50,420 nucleotides of DNA from Alphaproteobacteria bacterium (GCA_016779005.1 JADHOL010000013.1:1-50420), one strand, 5' to 3'; numbered from the stretch's first letter, positions 20,062-29,096 are shown. The notes: generated from the sequence alone by a model not told the origin. Made by a program: numbers and translations.

Positions 20062-21354
20062 ATGATACGTTCTCTCATATCAACTTGGCCCTTATTTTTC
20101 GGTCTTGCATTAATTATGATCGGAAACGGTATTCAGCTTATTCTTATTGGTCTTCGCGCATCTGCTGCTGGCTATAGTAATTTGCTAACTGGCATAATGA
20201 TGGCGGGGTATTTTTTGGGGATCTTTATCGGGTCTATTATTGTTCCAAGAACCTTGTCGGAGGTAGGCCATGTAAGAACCTTTGGCGCACTTGCTGCGAT
20301 TGCATCTGCAAGTGTGTTACTACACGTACTTCTTGAAAACCCGCTTGCTTGGTCTGTATTGAGATTTATCACAGGCTTTTGTTATGCTGGAATGTTTATT
20401 GTGGTCGAAAGCTGGTTAAACGAAAAAGCAACGAATGAGACAAGAGGTCAGATATTATCAATTTATATGATAATAACAATGGCTGGCCTTGGTGCGGGTC
20501 AATTAATTAGCGGTGTTGATGATGGCATCTCTATAGATCTCTTTCTGATTGCGTCGGTATTGGTTTCTTTAGCTGTTGTACCTGTATTGATAACGGCTGC
20601 AAAGGCACCCGAATTTGAAGCACCCGAATTGGTATCTCTTAGAAGATTGGTTCAGATTTCGCCCTTGGCGCTAATTGGATTATTCCTGCATGGAATTGTT
20701 ATCGCAATGCTGTTTGGTGTAGGGGCTATCTATGCAAAAAGCATTGGTCTGTCTACCTCTCAGACATCACTATTTATGGCAAGCGCAACTGTTGGTATTT
20801 TATGCCTTCAATACCCTATTGGCCGGATTTCAGACAGGTTTGACAGACGTGTTGTTATTCTTGGGATCAGCATAATCGCAAGCATCTTTGCCTTTTGGCT
20901 AAGTATGTTAGGAGCTAGCGCGTTTTTCCTAATTCTATCCTTAATGGCACTATTTGGGGGAACGTCACTTACCCTTTATTCGCTTTTTATCGCCCACGCT
21001 AATGATCATCTATCACCATCGCAAATGGTGAGCACTTCATCTTCTTTGGTAATGGTAAATGGGATTGGCGCTGTAATTGGCGCTCCATTGGTGGCGGCCT
21101 CGATGGATATATTTGGTGATTGGGCTTATTTTAGTTTAATTGGATTTATTCATTTAGGATTAGCTATATTCGTTGGATATAGAATGACAGTCCGCCCAGC
21201 AATTCCTGCCGAAGCACAAGGCCCTCTTGTCTTGCTACCAGACACATCAACGGCAACTGCGGTATCTCTAAATCCTGAGACAGAGTGGATTGATAATAGC
21301 CCAGATGCACTGGCGGAAGCAGACCCGCTAGAAGATAACCCCTATTTTCCATAA
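20062..21354 (+). CDS. MFS transporter (YcaD-like)
   Basis: The 430-aa protein has 12 predicted spans and the MFS motif A-like loop GRISDRFDRRVVI between spans 8 and 9. The first half, with GFCYAGMFIVVESWLNEKATNETRGQ, closely resembles YcaD-type permeases (the ESWLN block is typical). The hydrophilic acidic tail of about 45 residues is unusual but short. The start is taken at the ATG at 20062-20064 rather than an in-frame TTG at 20047. The substrate is unknown. It is convergent with the DUF1489 gene. Confidence 0.85.
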   Translation: MIRSLISTWPLFFGLALIMIGNGIQLILIGLRASAAGYSNLLTGIMMAGYFLGIFIGSIIVPRTLSEVGHVRTFGALAAIASASVLLHVLLENPLAWSVLRFITGFCYAGMFIVVESWLNEKATNETRGQILSIYMIITMAGLGAGQLISGVDDGISIDLFLIASVLVSLAVVPVLITAAKAPEFEAPELVSLRRLVQISPLALIGLFLHGIVIAMLFGVGAIYAKSIGLSTSQTSLFMASATVGILCLQYPIGRISDRFDRRVVILGISIIASIFAFWLSMLGASAFFLILSLMALFGGTSLTLYSLFIAHANDHLSPSQMVSTSSSLVMVNGIGAVIGAPLVAASMDIFGDWAYFSLIGFIHLGLAIFVGYRMTVRPAIPAEAQGPLVLLPDTSTATAVSLNPETEWIDNSPDALAEADPLEDNPYFP

Positions 21355-21397
21355 GACATAAGTTAGAGATAATAACGCAGTGATGCCTGTTTTTATC

Positions 21398-21817
21398 TTA
21401 CAAAAGTCCAAGCTCTCTGAGCTCTTTGGCAAGCGAGATAGGTAGGGGTGTCTCATCTGTATCATCGATTGGCATATCAGCTGGCACGTCCGTTTGCTCT
21501 AAATATCGCCATCCCTGAAAAATTCTGACTTTTCTAGGCCAGACTGGAATTAATCCAGAAGCTAATACAATACCGCATCTTGGTTTGCCATCTGGCTGGG
21601 ATATCTCAACAAACTCTGTTATTGGCTGGCGCGCTACCATCTGGCCTTTAATTATCCAATATAAACTACCCCCATCAAGTAGCTCATCTTTTCTTCTTGG
21701 CCAGTTTCTTGTGGGATGAAGCAACGGTCTGCCAGCGTCTAATACCTGTTTTTGCCTGATAATAAGAGACTCTAATGTTTCGGAGCCTACAGATAATTTT
21801 TTAAGATGAACGGTCAT
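21398..21817 (-). CDS. DUF1489 family protein
   Basis: The 139-aa protein matches the alphaproteobacterial DUF1489 family by its blocks TRNWPRRKDELLDGGSLYWIIKG, CGIVLASGLIPVWPRKVRIFQGWRYL and DVPADM. The function is unknown; a cytosolic location is expected, with no signal or membrane span. It ends a likely ltaE-mgtE-DUF1489 operon, starting 41 bases after the mgtE stop. Because the family is largely confined to Alphaproteobacteria it is a useful taxonomic marker. Confidence 0.88.
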   Translation of the reverse strand: MTVHLKKLSVGSETLESLIIRQKQVLDAGRPLLHPTRNWPRRKDELLDGGSLYWIIKGQMVARQPITEFVEISQPDGKPRCGIVLASGLIPVWPRKVRIFQGWRYLEQTDVPADMPIDDTDETPLPISLAKELRELGLL

Positions 21818-21857
21818 GTTTAGCTATCGTTTTTACAATATTGTGAATGTGTTTGTG

Positions 21858-23228
21858 CTAGATTAGGAACCAGGCTGCAAGCCCTAAAAAGACAAAGAAG
21901 CCAACAATGTCTGTAAGGGTTGTTAAAAATACAGTTGAGGAAATGGCAGGATCTATCCCCATTCTGTGTAATCCGTAAGGTATTAAAGCGCCTGATAAAG
22001 CAGCAACGGTAAGATTAATAATCATGGCAACAGCAATAACAGCCGCAATATAGATATCTGCAAACCAAATTATAACAATAATTGCCGATAATGCAGCGAA
22101 AATAATACCGTTGAAAAATCCAACAACCATCTCTTTTAATGCAAATCGCCAGATAAGCTTTGGCGTTAATCCATTAAGTGCAATCGCTCTAACCGCAACT
22201 GTAACAGTTTGGGTTCCCGCATTTCCGCCCATAGAGGCAACAATGGGCATTAATATCGCCAAAGCTATTAGCTGATTAAGGGTGGAATCAAAAATACCAA
22301 TTACCATTGATGCGATAATGGCCGTGCCAAGATTTGCAAGTAGCCAGCGTGAGCGGCCTTTAAACATTTGCACAATAGATAATCGCAAGCTTGAATCCGA
22401 AACACCTGCAAGCGCCATCAAATCTTCTTCTGCCTCTTCATCAATAATATGAACCACATCATCAATCGTTATAATCCCAAGAAGCATTCCATCTTCATCT
22501 ACTACGCAAGCGGATACCATTGCATATCTTCTAAATAAATTTGCAACATCCTCCTGATCAATCATCGCAGGGATAAGATGCATATCTATTTCCATTATTT
22601 CTGAGATTTTTTTATTCAAATCAGCACGGATTAACTTATCAAACCTAACCTCACCAATTGGATGGTAATTGGGATCTGTAATAATAACGCTGTAGAAATC
22701 CTCCTTATCAAAGGAGAGCGAGCGCACATAATCAATCGTTTGACGAACATCCCAGAAAGGCGGAACCGCGATTTTCTCGCGCTGCATCATTCTGCCTGCA
22801 GTCTCATCAGGGTATGAGAGTGCCTGTTTAACCTCCACCCTGTTTTCAAGTGGCATTGCCTCAAGCACATGCTCTAGGTCATCTGGCTTTAACTCAGCCG
22901 CAATATGAGCCATATCGTCAGAATCAAGTGACGGTAGCAACCGCGCATAAATATCAGATCCCAATACATCGAAGGCTTGCTGGCGGACTTCCTCATCCAA
23001 GAATGTAATTGCCTCCGGGTCTAGTTTTTCCCCGACCAGCCGCAAAAGCTCTTCACATTGACTATGAGATGTCCGATTTAGCATCAGCGCCTGATCAGAT
23101 GGATGCATCGGCATGATAAGAGACGTTATCTTGGGCGTGTTTTGCTCCTTTAACGCCGTAAGAATAGCATCCTCAACCTTTGGCGTTAATCCAAAGTCAG
23201 AAACAAGTTGTTGAGCTTCATCAGGCAT
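21858..23228 (-). CDS. mgtE: MgtE magnesium transporter
   Basis: The 456-aa protein has the MgtE order: an N-terminal helical Mg-sensing domain (to about 130), two CBS domains (about 135-260, with IITIDDVVHIIDEEAEED at their end) and five C-terminal spans containing the pore segment MGGNAGTQTVTVAVRAIAL. It is a Mg2+-gated channel-like importer in the inner membrane. It lies 40 bases downstream of the threonine aldolase gene and 41 upstream of DUF1489 on the same strand. No Mg riboswitch-like leader is evident, since the gene is internal to the run. Confidence 0.95.
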   Translation of the reverse strand: MPDEAQQLVSDFGLTPKVEDAILTALKEQNTPKITSLIMPMHPSDQALMLNRTSHSQCEELLRLVGEKLDPEAITFLDEEVRQQAFDVLGSDIYARLLPSLDSDDMAHIAAELKPDDLEHVLEAMPLENRVEVKQALSYPDETAGRMMQREKIAVPPFWDVRQTIDYVRSLSFDKEDFYSVIITDPNYHPIGEVRFDKLIRADLNKKISEIMEIDMHLIPAMIDQEDVANLFRRYAMVSACVVDEDGMLLGIITIDDVVHIIDEEAEEDLMALAGVSDSSLRLSIVQMFKGRSRWLLANLGTAIIASMVIGIFDSTLNQLIALAILMPIVASMGGNAGTQTVTVAVRAIALNGLTPKLIWRFALKEMVVGFFNGIIFAALSAIIVIIWFADIYIAAVIAVAMIINLTVAALSGALIPYGLHRMGIDPAISSTVFLTTLTDIVGFFVFLGLAAWFLI

Positions 23229-23267
23229 AAAATTTTTCTCTTTAATCTCTCTAAGCTATAGTAGAAT

Positions 23268-24317
23268 TTACCCATCAAAGATGTTGCTGCAATCAATAAG
23301 CCGATTAATATCTTCATCATCAATATTTAGATGGGTAACAAAACGAAATCTGAACCAAATTTTACCGTCACTGATCACAGCTTCAGCAGAATTAACTTTA
23401 ATATGGTTGCTAGCCAAATGCGCATGCATAGATTCAGCTTTATCTGGCTCTATATCCGCATAGACAATATTTGTGTGGGTAAGATTATGACGCACATGGA
23501 ACACAGGATTCTGAGATAATTTTTGCGCCAGAACAGACGCATTGTGATGGTCTGTATTTAGCCTGTTTAAATTATTTTCAAGTGCATATAAACCAGCAGC
23601 TGCTAAAATCCCAGACTGGCGCATCCCCCCGCCAAGCTGTTTTCGCTGACGACGCGCCCTTTCAATAAAATCAGGTCCCCCAACGAGCACAGAGCCAACA
23701 GGTGCGCCTAATCCTTTTGATAAACATAACGAAACTGTGTCGAACAACCTGCCATAGGATGCAAAACTATTTCCTGTTTTTATCACCGCATTCGCAAGTC
23801 TAGCCCCGTCCAGATGAGTTGATATATTCGCGTTGTGCGCTATGCGCGTTAGCATGTCCAATTTTTTAATGGGTTGCACCATGCCGCAATAGGTGTTTTC
23901 CAGAGATAATAATTTGGTAGACGGCTCATGTCCGCTACCTTTCTTGATGGATACACTTAGCTCGTCCTGATTTATCTCGCCAGTTTCATCGGTGGTTAGC
24001 GGATTAACAATAACGCCGCCAAGCGCACTTGCACCGCCTCCCTCCCATGCATAGATATGATATCCTTTGCCAGTAATTATTTCATCGCCTCGTTGACAAT
24101 GGGTTAAAATTGCAATCAGATTCGACTGCGTACCAGATGGCAGAAAAAGAGCCGCAGGCTTTTCAAACAGTTCAGCTACTTTTTCTTCTAATCTTATGAC
24201 CGTTGGATCATCTCTGTAATCATCATCACCAACATCTGCCTCACTCATGACCTGACGCATCTCTGCTGATGGGGTAGTAACGGTATCGCTTCGAAAATCT
24301 GAAAACTGATTTTGCAT
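23268..24317 (-). CDS. ltaE: Low-specificity L-threonine aldolase
   Basis: PLP-dependent fold-type I enzyme cleaving L-threonine or allo-threonine to glycine and acetaldehyde. Visible features are FRSDTVTTPSAEM at the N-terminus, the stacking His/Gly region GKGYHIYAWEGGGASALGG, the Asp pair THLDGARLANA and the Schiff-base Lys201 in SLCLSKGLGAPVGS. At 349 aa it is full length. It heads a minus-strand run with mgtE and DUF1489. A strong terminator for the upstream amtB gene (24475-24505) separates it from glnK-amtB. Confidence 0.93.
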   Translation of the reverse strand: MQNQFSDFRSDTVTTPSAEMRQVMSEADVGDDDYRDDPTVIRLEEKVAELFEKPAALFLPSGTQSNLIAILTHCQRGDEIITGKGYHIYAWEGGGASALGGVIVNPLTTDETGEINQDELSVSIKKGSGHEPSTKLLSLENTYCGMVQPIKKLDMLTRIAHNANISTHLDGARLANAVIKTGNSFASYGRLFDTVSLCLSKGLGAPVGSVLVGGPDFIERARRQRKQLGGGMRQSGILAAAGLYALENNLNRLNTDHHNASVLAQKLSQNPVFHVRHNLTHTNIVYADIEPDKAESMHAHLASNHIKVNSAEAVISDGKIWFRFRFVTHLNIDDEDINRLIDCSNIFDG

Positions 24318-24474
24318 TAGAAAAGTCTATCTCCGATTAGGGTGGTGAGAGTGGGCATCATAGCTGTTAATATATGATACCCTAACTAGCCCTAATGTTT
24401 CCAGAAAATAAGAAACATGATAGCTACATCGAAAGGCATTTGTTCCTTAAAATAGGGCATATTAAGCTGATAAA

Positions 24475-24505
24475 AAATGGCCCTTCCGAATTGGAAGAGC
24501 CATTT
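24475..24505 (-). terminator. Intrinsic terminator after amtB
   Basis: On the minus strand AAATGGCTCTTCC pairs with GGAAGGGCCATTT around a 5-base loop with a single mismatch, followed directly by a T-run. It begins 27 bases after the amtB stop and closes the glnK-amtB operon. Confidence 0.85.
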
Positions 24506-24531
24506 ATATCGTCTGTTAAGCTAGTGCAAGG

Positions 24532-25830
24532 TTACTTAGAGAAATCAGGGTAGGCCTCTAAGCCACACTCTACCTTATCCAATCCATCCATTTCAGCTTG
24601 TTCATCTGCGCGAACACCCATCACCATCTTAATGGCGTACCATGCGATTGCTGAGGTTACGATAACAAATGCACCCACACAGATAATACCAAGGAATTGT
24701 GCGCCTAGATTTGCATCTGAGTTTGAGAGAACAACTGCTAATGTACCCCAGATACCTGCGACTAGGTGAACTGGAATGGCACCAACAACGTCGTCAATTT
24801 TCAAACGGTCAAGTAATGGCACTGTTAGAATAACAAGCACACTTCCGATACCACCGATAAAGATTGCTAGAAGCGGTGTTGGCGCTAGTGGTTCTGCTGT
24901 GATAGCCACAAGTCCGCCAAGCGCGCCATTTAATGCCATGGTTAAATCTACTTTACCATATAGAATGCTTGTTCCGATAATCGCAACAACCACGCCTGCT
25001 GCTGCTGCAAGGTTTGTGTTAATATAGATATTACTGATTGCATCTACATCCGCAGCCGAGCCCATTGCGAGCTGTGAGCCACCGTTAAATCCAAACCAGC
25101 CAAACCAAAGCAGGAATGTTCCAATTGTGGCAAGAGGCAGGTTAGAGCCAGGCATTGGTTTTACAGAACCGTCTTCTGCATATTTGCCTGAACGCGCTCC
25201 AATAATGATAGCGCCTGTTAATGCAGCCCAGCCGCCAACAGAGTGCACGATAGTAGAACCCGCAAAATCAAGGAAACCAGCTTCTGATAGATAACCGCCA
25301 CCCCATGACCAGCTACCTTGAATCGGATAGATGAGCGCTGTTAGAATGACAACAAAAACGAGGAATGATGTTAATTTCACACGTTCAGCAACGGCGCCAG
25401 ATACAATTGAGGCTGCAGTTGCGACAAACACCATTTGGAAGAACCAGTCAGAACCTGATGAATACCCATCATCGACAGATGGCTCCGATGGGTTCCACAA
25501 GGCAAATGTTCCCATGTAGCTACCCACATCCATATACATCACATTATATCCAACAAGCGCGTACATAAGGCCTGCAATAGAATATAGCGCAATATTTTTA
25601 GTGGACTGAACAGTCGCATTTTTAGAGCGAACAAGGCCAGCTTCCAGCATACAGAACCCAGCGGCCATTAATGCTACCATAAAGCCATGAATAAGGAATG
25701 AGAAGCTGTTGAAAATATATGCGGTTTCCGCATCTGGTGCTGCCATTGCAGCGGTTGGCAATGCAACAGGAATTGCTAAAGCCCCCAAAATAATGGCTGA
25801 CAATTTTTGCCAATTTGAATTTTTAATCAT
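24532..25830 (-). CDS. amtB: Ammonium transporter AmtB
   Basis: The 432-aa channel has an N-terminal signal-like segment (ALAIPVALPTAAMAAPDAE) followed by 11 spans. Family blocks include FMVALMAAGFCMLEAGLVRSKN, FDFAGSTIVHSVGGWAALTGA (the twin-His pore region) and FLLWFGWFGFNGGSQLA. It imports ammonium and is gated by GlnK binding to its cytosolic face. The start is the ATG at 25828-25830 with TTAGGAG upstream; the open frame continues 11 codons further. It follows glnK by 43 bases and has its own terminator. Confidence 0.95.
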   Translation of the reverse strand: MIKNSNWQKLSAIILGALAIPVALPTAAMAAPDAETAYIFNSFSFLIHGFMVALMAAGFCMLEAGLVRSKNATVQSTKNIALYSIAGLMYALVGYNVMYMDVGSYMGTFALWNPSEPSVDDGYSSGSDWFFQMVFVATAASIVSGAVAERVKLTSFLVFVVILTALIYPIQGSWSWGGGYLSEAGFLDFAGSTIVHSVGGWAALTGAIIIGARSGKYAEDGSVKPMPGSNLPLATIGTFLLWFGWFGFNGGSQLAMGSAADVDAISNIYINTNLAAAAGVVVAIIGTSILYGKVDLTMALNGALGGLVAITAEPLAPTPLLAIFIGGIGSVLVILTVPLLDRLKIDDVVGAIPVHLVAGIWGTLAVVLSNSDANLGAQFLGIICVGAFVIVTSAIAWYAIKMVMGVRADEQAEMDGLDKVECGLEAYPDFSK

Positions 25831-25873
25831 AATAAATCTCCTAAGGAACGATAAGTCAAACAATTGGATTTAA

Positions 25874-26212
25874 TTACAGTGCGCTGCTACCGGTTTCACC
25901 AGTGCGAATGCGGATTGCTTCTTTTAAATCCAACGTGAATATTTTGCCGTCACCAATTTTACCGGTCTCCGACGTTGATTTGATGGCTGAGACCACTGCA
26001 TCTTCAGCAGAGTCATCGACTGCAATTTCAATTTTTGTTTTCGGTATGAAGTTGACCGTGTATTCAGCGCCGCGGTAAATTTCATTTTTACCCATTTGAC
26101 GCCCATAGCCTTGTACTTCACTCACAGTCATACCCGCGATATTAATAGTCTTTAGCGCTTCATGAACCGCTTCCAACTTGCTTGGCTGGATGATCGCAAT
26201 AATATATTTCAT
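25874..26212 (-). CDS. glnK: PII signal transduction protein GlnK
   Basis: The 112-aa trimeric PII protein carries the T-loop with the uridylylation site Tyr51 (YRGAEYTV) and the B-loop/C-terminal residues ETGKIGDGKIF and IRIRTGE that bind ATP/ADP and 2-oxoglutarate. It blocks AmtB when nitrogen is plentiful and signals to GlnE (17045-19828). It is the first gene of glnK-amtB. No sigma-54 -24/-12 element could be found in the 240-base gap shared with the divergent LysR gene, so its nitrogen control is not explained by the sequence. Confidence 0.95.
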   Translation of the reverse strand: MKYIIAIIQPSKLEAVHEALKTINIAGMTVSEVQGYGRQMGKNEIYRGAEYTVNFIPKTKIEIAVDDSAEDAVVSAIKSTSETGKIGDGKIFTLDLKEAIRIRTGETGSSAL

Positions 26213-26404
26213 AATTTGTCCTCATTTTACTCTTGGTTTTTGTGTGGCAAAATGATTACCTGAACTGCTATTAATGCTTATTTCTTGGCACTTCATAACA
26301 ACTAGATATTAGAAGTTGCTGTTGAAGTGCTTTCTGCAATCATTTTTACACAAATTTTGATTAGCAAATTGATTTCGTGGCGCATTCTGCTAAGTTTGCA
26401 TTAA

Positions 26405-26427
26405 TGCGGTGCATTTTTTGCATCGCA
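26405..26427. promoter_or_regulatory. Near-perfect palindrome upstream of the LysR gene
   Basis: TGCGGTGCA (26405-26413) and TGCATCGCA (26419-26427) form a dyad around TTTTT with one mismatch. It ends 28 bases before the LysR start codon, in the gap shared with glnK. Position and symmetry suit an autoregulatory LysR operator, but a different regulator is possible. Confidence 0.45.
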
Positions 26428-26455
26428 GAAAACTATAAATGGAAAAATTGTTACA

Positions 26456-27373
26456 ATGCGGTACCTAACCACCCTCAAATATATAGATGTCGTGGCTAAA
26501 GAAGGCTCTATCAGAAAAGCAGCAGATCGTCTGGCGATTACCTCTACTGCCTTAAACAGGCGTATATTAGCTATCGAAGACGAAATCGGGCACCCCTTAT
26601 TTGAGCGCACCCCATCAGGCGTTCGTTTGAATACAGCAGGAGAGCTATTCGTCCAGCATATCCGCAGTCAAATGTCTGATGTAAATCGGGTATTATCACA
26701 AATATCAGATTTATCAGGGATCAGGCGTGGCCATGTGAGCATAAGCAGCGGTGCCCAGACGATTAGCGTTTTCTTACCAAAAGAAATCGCTGAATATCGC
26801 AAAAAACACCCTGGTGTTACGTTTGAAGTGTTAAGGCAAAACTCTCAAGCAGCGGTAGAGTCTCTTATCAATCATGATACTGATACAGCTATTATTTTTG
26901 ATTCTATTCTGCCCTCAGACATTCAGATTGTGGCGACAGTCACGCAAATTGTCCAAATTATCATGGCGCCTGACCATCCTCTTGCGAATGAAACATCATT
27001 GCGGCTTCAAGATTGTCTTGCTTGGCCAATATTAATGCCAAGAGAAAATGAGGGAATGAGAACCTTGCTTAATGTTGGTCAGGTGCAAAAAGCAACCCCT
27101 TTGCAAACCATTATCGAAGCAGATTCGTTTGATATGATGGCAAATTACCTAATACATGAGAATGCATTAGGGTTTCAGATACCGATAAGCATGAGTGGGC
27201 AAGGCGGGATTTATAGCCACCTTAAAGCTATCCCTATTGACCAACGTGACTGCCCATCTGGATTACTGCATATTGCACAACTCAAAGGAAGAGTTCTGCC
27301 AGTGGCAGCAGCTAAATTTCAGGATCAACTTGTACAACGCCTCAATAATACGTTTCCAGAAGATACCCGATAA
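26456..27373 (+). CDS. LysR family transcriptional regulator
   Basis: The 305-aa protein begins with a LysR helix-turn-helix (MRYLTTLKYIDVVAKEGSIRKAADRLAITSTALNRRILAIEDEIGHPLFERT), followed by a two-lobed effector-binding domain (GHVSISSGAQTISVFLPKEIAEY onward). The effector is unknown. It is divergent from glnK-amtB, so it may control that operon or only itself; a palindrome at 26405-26427 lies just upstream. It ends eight bases before a hairpin that also serves a tiny gene on the other strand. Confidence 0.9.
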   Translation: MRYLTTLKYIDVVAKEGSIRKAADRLAITSTALNRRILAIEDEIGHPLFERTPSGVRLNTAGELFVQHIRSQMSDVNRVLSQISDLSGIRRGHVSISSGAQTISVFLPKEIAEYRKKHPGVTFEVLRQNSQAAVESLINHDTDTAIIFDSILPSDIQIVATVTQIVQIIMAPDHPLANETSLRLQDCLAWPILMPRENEGMRTLLNVGQVQKATPLQTIIEADSFDMMANYLIHENALGFQIPISMSGQGGIYSHLKAIPIDQRDCPSGLLHIAQLKGRVLPVAAAKFQDQLVQRLNNTFPEDTR

Positions 27374-27378
27374 ACAAA

Positions 27379-27402
27379 AAAGAGAGGGTTTCCCCTCTCT
27401 TT
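27379..27402. terminator. Bidirectional intrinsic terminator, strongest on the minus strand
   Basis: AGAGAGGG (27381-27388) pairs perfectly with CCCTCTCT (27393-27400) around a 4-base loop. On the minus strand the stem is followed by TTTTTTGTTT, a textbook terminator for the tiny gene at 27431-27517. On the plus strand only a few T residues follow, after the LysR stop. Confidence 0.85.
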
Positions 27403-27430
27403 CGTGTTCAGTTGTAATGATGAATTTTTT

Positions 27431-27517
27431 TTAGTAAGCGGCCCCCAGAAAGAAGCTGTTCTCCTGCCTAGCCAATATACCTACATTCACCATCACAAAA
27501 CTCTTAACACTCGACAT
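27431..27517 (-). CDS. Tiny 28-aa peptide gene with extended Shine-Dalgarno
   Basis: The product is MSSVKSFVMVNVGILARQ followed by ENSFFLGAAY; no family is recognised. The case for a real gene comes from its signals. AAGGAGGTGATC lies immediately upstream of the ATG and is complementary to the whole anti-Shine-Dalgarno tail of 16S rRNA. A strong intrinsic terminator starts 29 bases after the stop. A perfect 12-bp palindrome (27570-27581) lies about 53 bases upstream of the start. It could be a small regulatory or membrane-associated peptide, or a highly expressed leader. Confidence 0.55.
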   Translation of the reverse strand: MSSVKSFVMVNVGILARQENSFFLGAAY

Positions 27518-27569
27518 TTGATCACCTCCTTTCGCTGTTTTCACACTAGGATTTGTATGTTACAAAACC

Positions 27570-27581
27570 CTCATATATGAG
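27570..27581. promoter_or_regulatory. Perfect 12-bp palindrome upstream of the tiny gene
   Basis: CTCATATATGAG is a perfect dyad about 53 bases upstream of the 28-aa gene's ATG, where an operator would be expected. No regulator can be assigned. Confidence 0.3.
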
Positions 27582-27792
27582 TAAAGTTGAATTGAATGGT
27601 TTGGTCAAATATTCATTCGTCAAATAAACGTCTGCGCCACTGGTTTTTCATCTATTGAGATTTATCTTGCGGTAACGGCTATAATTACCGCTTTTACATC
27701 TTAAATTTCACGACGCAACCAAAATTGGCAGAACTTCATTTTAATAAAAAGACACCTGACATTCCTGAAATGGCGAGACTGTTTTACCCCCT

Positions 27793-27847
27793 AATTCGCC
27801 GCCTAATTTACTCACTAATCTACCGGCTAATTTACCGGCTAACCAGA
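27793..27847. repeat. Degenerate tandem repeat upstream of the MFS gene
   Basis: Imperfect copies of a CGGCTAATTTAC-like unit of about 12 bp recur four to five times up to shortly before the MFS start. An open frame across it is probably spurious and reflects the repeat (LIRRLIYSLIYRLIYRLT). Confidence 0.6.
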
Positions 27848-27872
27848 TTCTTTAATTGGATAAAATATCACT

Positions 27873-29096
27873 ATGAAAACTCCTCAGGCTACCGTTTCAG
27901 TATCAAACGAAGAAGCAACAACTTCCATTAGTTTTATTGCCCTTACCATTGCAAGTCCTGTAATGGGACTGGTTTTGATAGTACCTGCAATCCCAGAAAT
28001 TGTTACTCGTTTTTCAATAACCGAAAATATGGGGCAATCACTAATTACCTTATATCTGATTGCGCTAGGGCTTGGGCAACTTGTCTACGGAATTGCATCT
28101 GACAGGTTTGGCAGACGCCCGATTTTGATTTTGGGATCCATTATTTTTACAGTTGGTAGCGGATTAATCCTGTTTGCCAATTCAATAGAGTTTTTACTGC
28201 TTTGCCGCGTTATTCAAGGTCTTGGCGCTGCTGCTTGTTTAGCAATGGGGCGGGCAATGATAAATGATAATTTCGTGCGCACTGAAGCTGCAAAACATAT
28301 GTCAACTGCTCAGACGATACAATCTACTGTTCCGATAATCGCTGTGTTATTCGGGGGTGTGTTGGTACAGTTTCTGGGTTGGAGAAGCGGTATGGCGGTC
28401 TCTGCTATTGCTGGGGGCATGATTTTATGTATCACCCTATTTCGAATTGCTGAAACCCATAAAAACAAATTACCGAAAATTGATTTAAACGAAATTTTTA
28501 AAGCCTATGGCCATATTTTCTCAAACCCTATCTTTTTAAGCTTTGCTATTACCTGCGGGATGCAAAGCGGCATGTTTTATGTGCTTGCTGGTATATTGCC
28601 CTATCACTATGAAGCTTTGGGACAATCACCTCTTGCCTTTGGATTATGGTTTTCTATCATGCCAATTGGGTTTTTCATTGGCAATATTATTAACAGAAGT
28701 TATCTGGTTATGCGCGGCATTGAAATTGTAGCCTTTACAGGGTCGCTGATTACGCTGCTCTCCATGATAATTTTATGTGTGGCTGCTTATACAGGCAACC
28801 TCACCCCAGCAGCGATTGCACTTCCATGCGGCTTATTTGGGTTTGGCAATGGCATTCTTATCTCAAATGCAACAATTGGTGCCATATCTGCCGCAGGCAA
28901 ATATGCAGGAACTGGTTCTGGTTTTACCGGAGCTTGGCAGATGATTGCTGGCGCCGGGTTTGGTGCGTTAATCGTAGCATTAGGCGGAACGATAAGTATG
29001 CTAGTTACGGTTATTTCAATCATCGGGATTTCTATTATATCCATCATTTGCCTATCATATGCGTTTATACACCGTAATAGATTGGCAGATAAGTAG
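27873..29096 (+). CDS. MFS drug exporter, Bcr/CflA family
   Basis: The 407-aa protein has 12 spans and the MFS motif A GIASDRFGRRPILILG after span 2. The block RVIQGLGAAACLAMGRAMINDNF after span 4 is the motif C-region signature of Bcr/CflA drug:H+ antiporters (DHA1). It exports small hydrophobic compounds; bicyclomycin, chloramphenicol or sulfonamides are substrates of relatives, not demonstrated here. No strong ribosome binding site is seen at the ATG. The gene stands alone after a tandem repeat. Confidence 0.88.
   Translation: MKTPQATVSVSNEEATTSISFIALTIASPVMGLVLIVPAIPEIVTRFSITENMGQSLITLYLIALGLGQLVYGIASDRFGRRPILILGSIIFTVGSGLILFANSIEFLLLCRVIQGLGAAACLAMGRAMINDNFVRTEAAKHMSTAQTIQSTVPIIAVLFGGVLVQFLGWRSGMAVSAIAGGMILCITLFRIAETHKNKLPKIDLNEIFKAYGHIFSNPIFLSFAITCGMQSGMFYVLAGILPYHYEALGQSPLAFGLWFSIMPIGFFIGNIINRSYLVMRGIEIVAFTGSLITLLSMIILCVAAYTGNLTPAAIALPCGLFGFGNGILISNATIGAISAAGKYAGTGSGFTGAWQMIAGAGFGALIVALGGTISMLVTVISIIGISIISIICLSYAFIHRNRLADK

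Noticed and set aside
26213-26455. Sigma-54 promoter for glnK-amtB
   Set aside because: Partial TGGCA strings occur, but none has a correctly spaced TTGC -12 element on the glnK strand.
27725-27931. 68-aa open frame rich in LIYRLIYRL
   Set aside because: It is produced by a tandem repeat, overlaps the MFS gene start in another frame and has no ribosome binding site.
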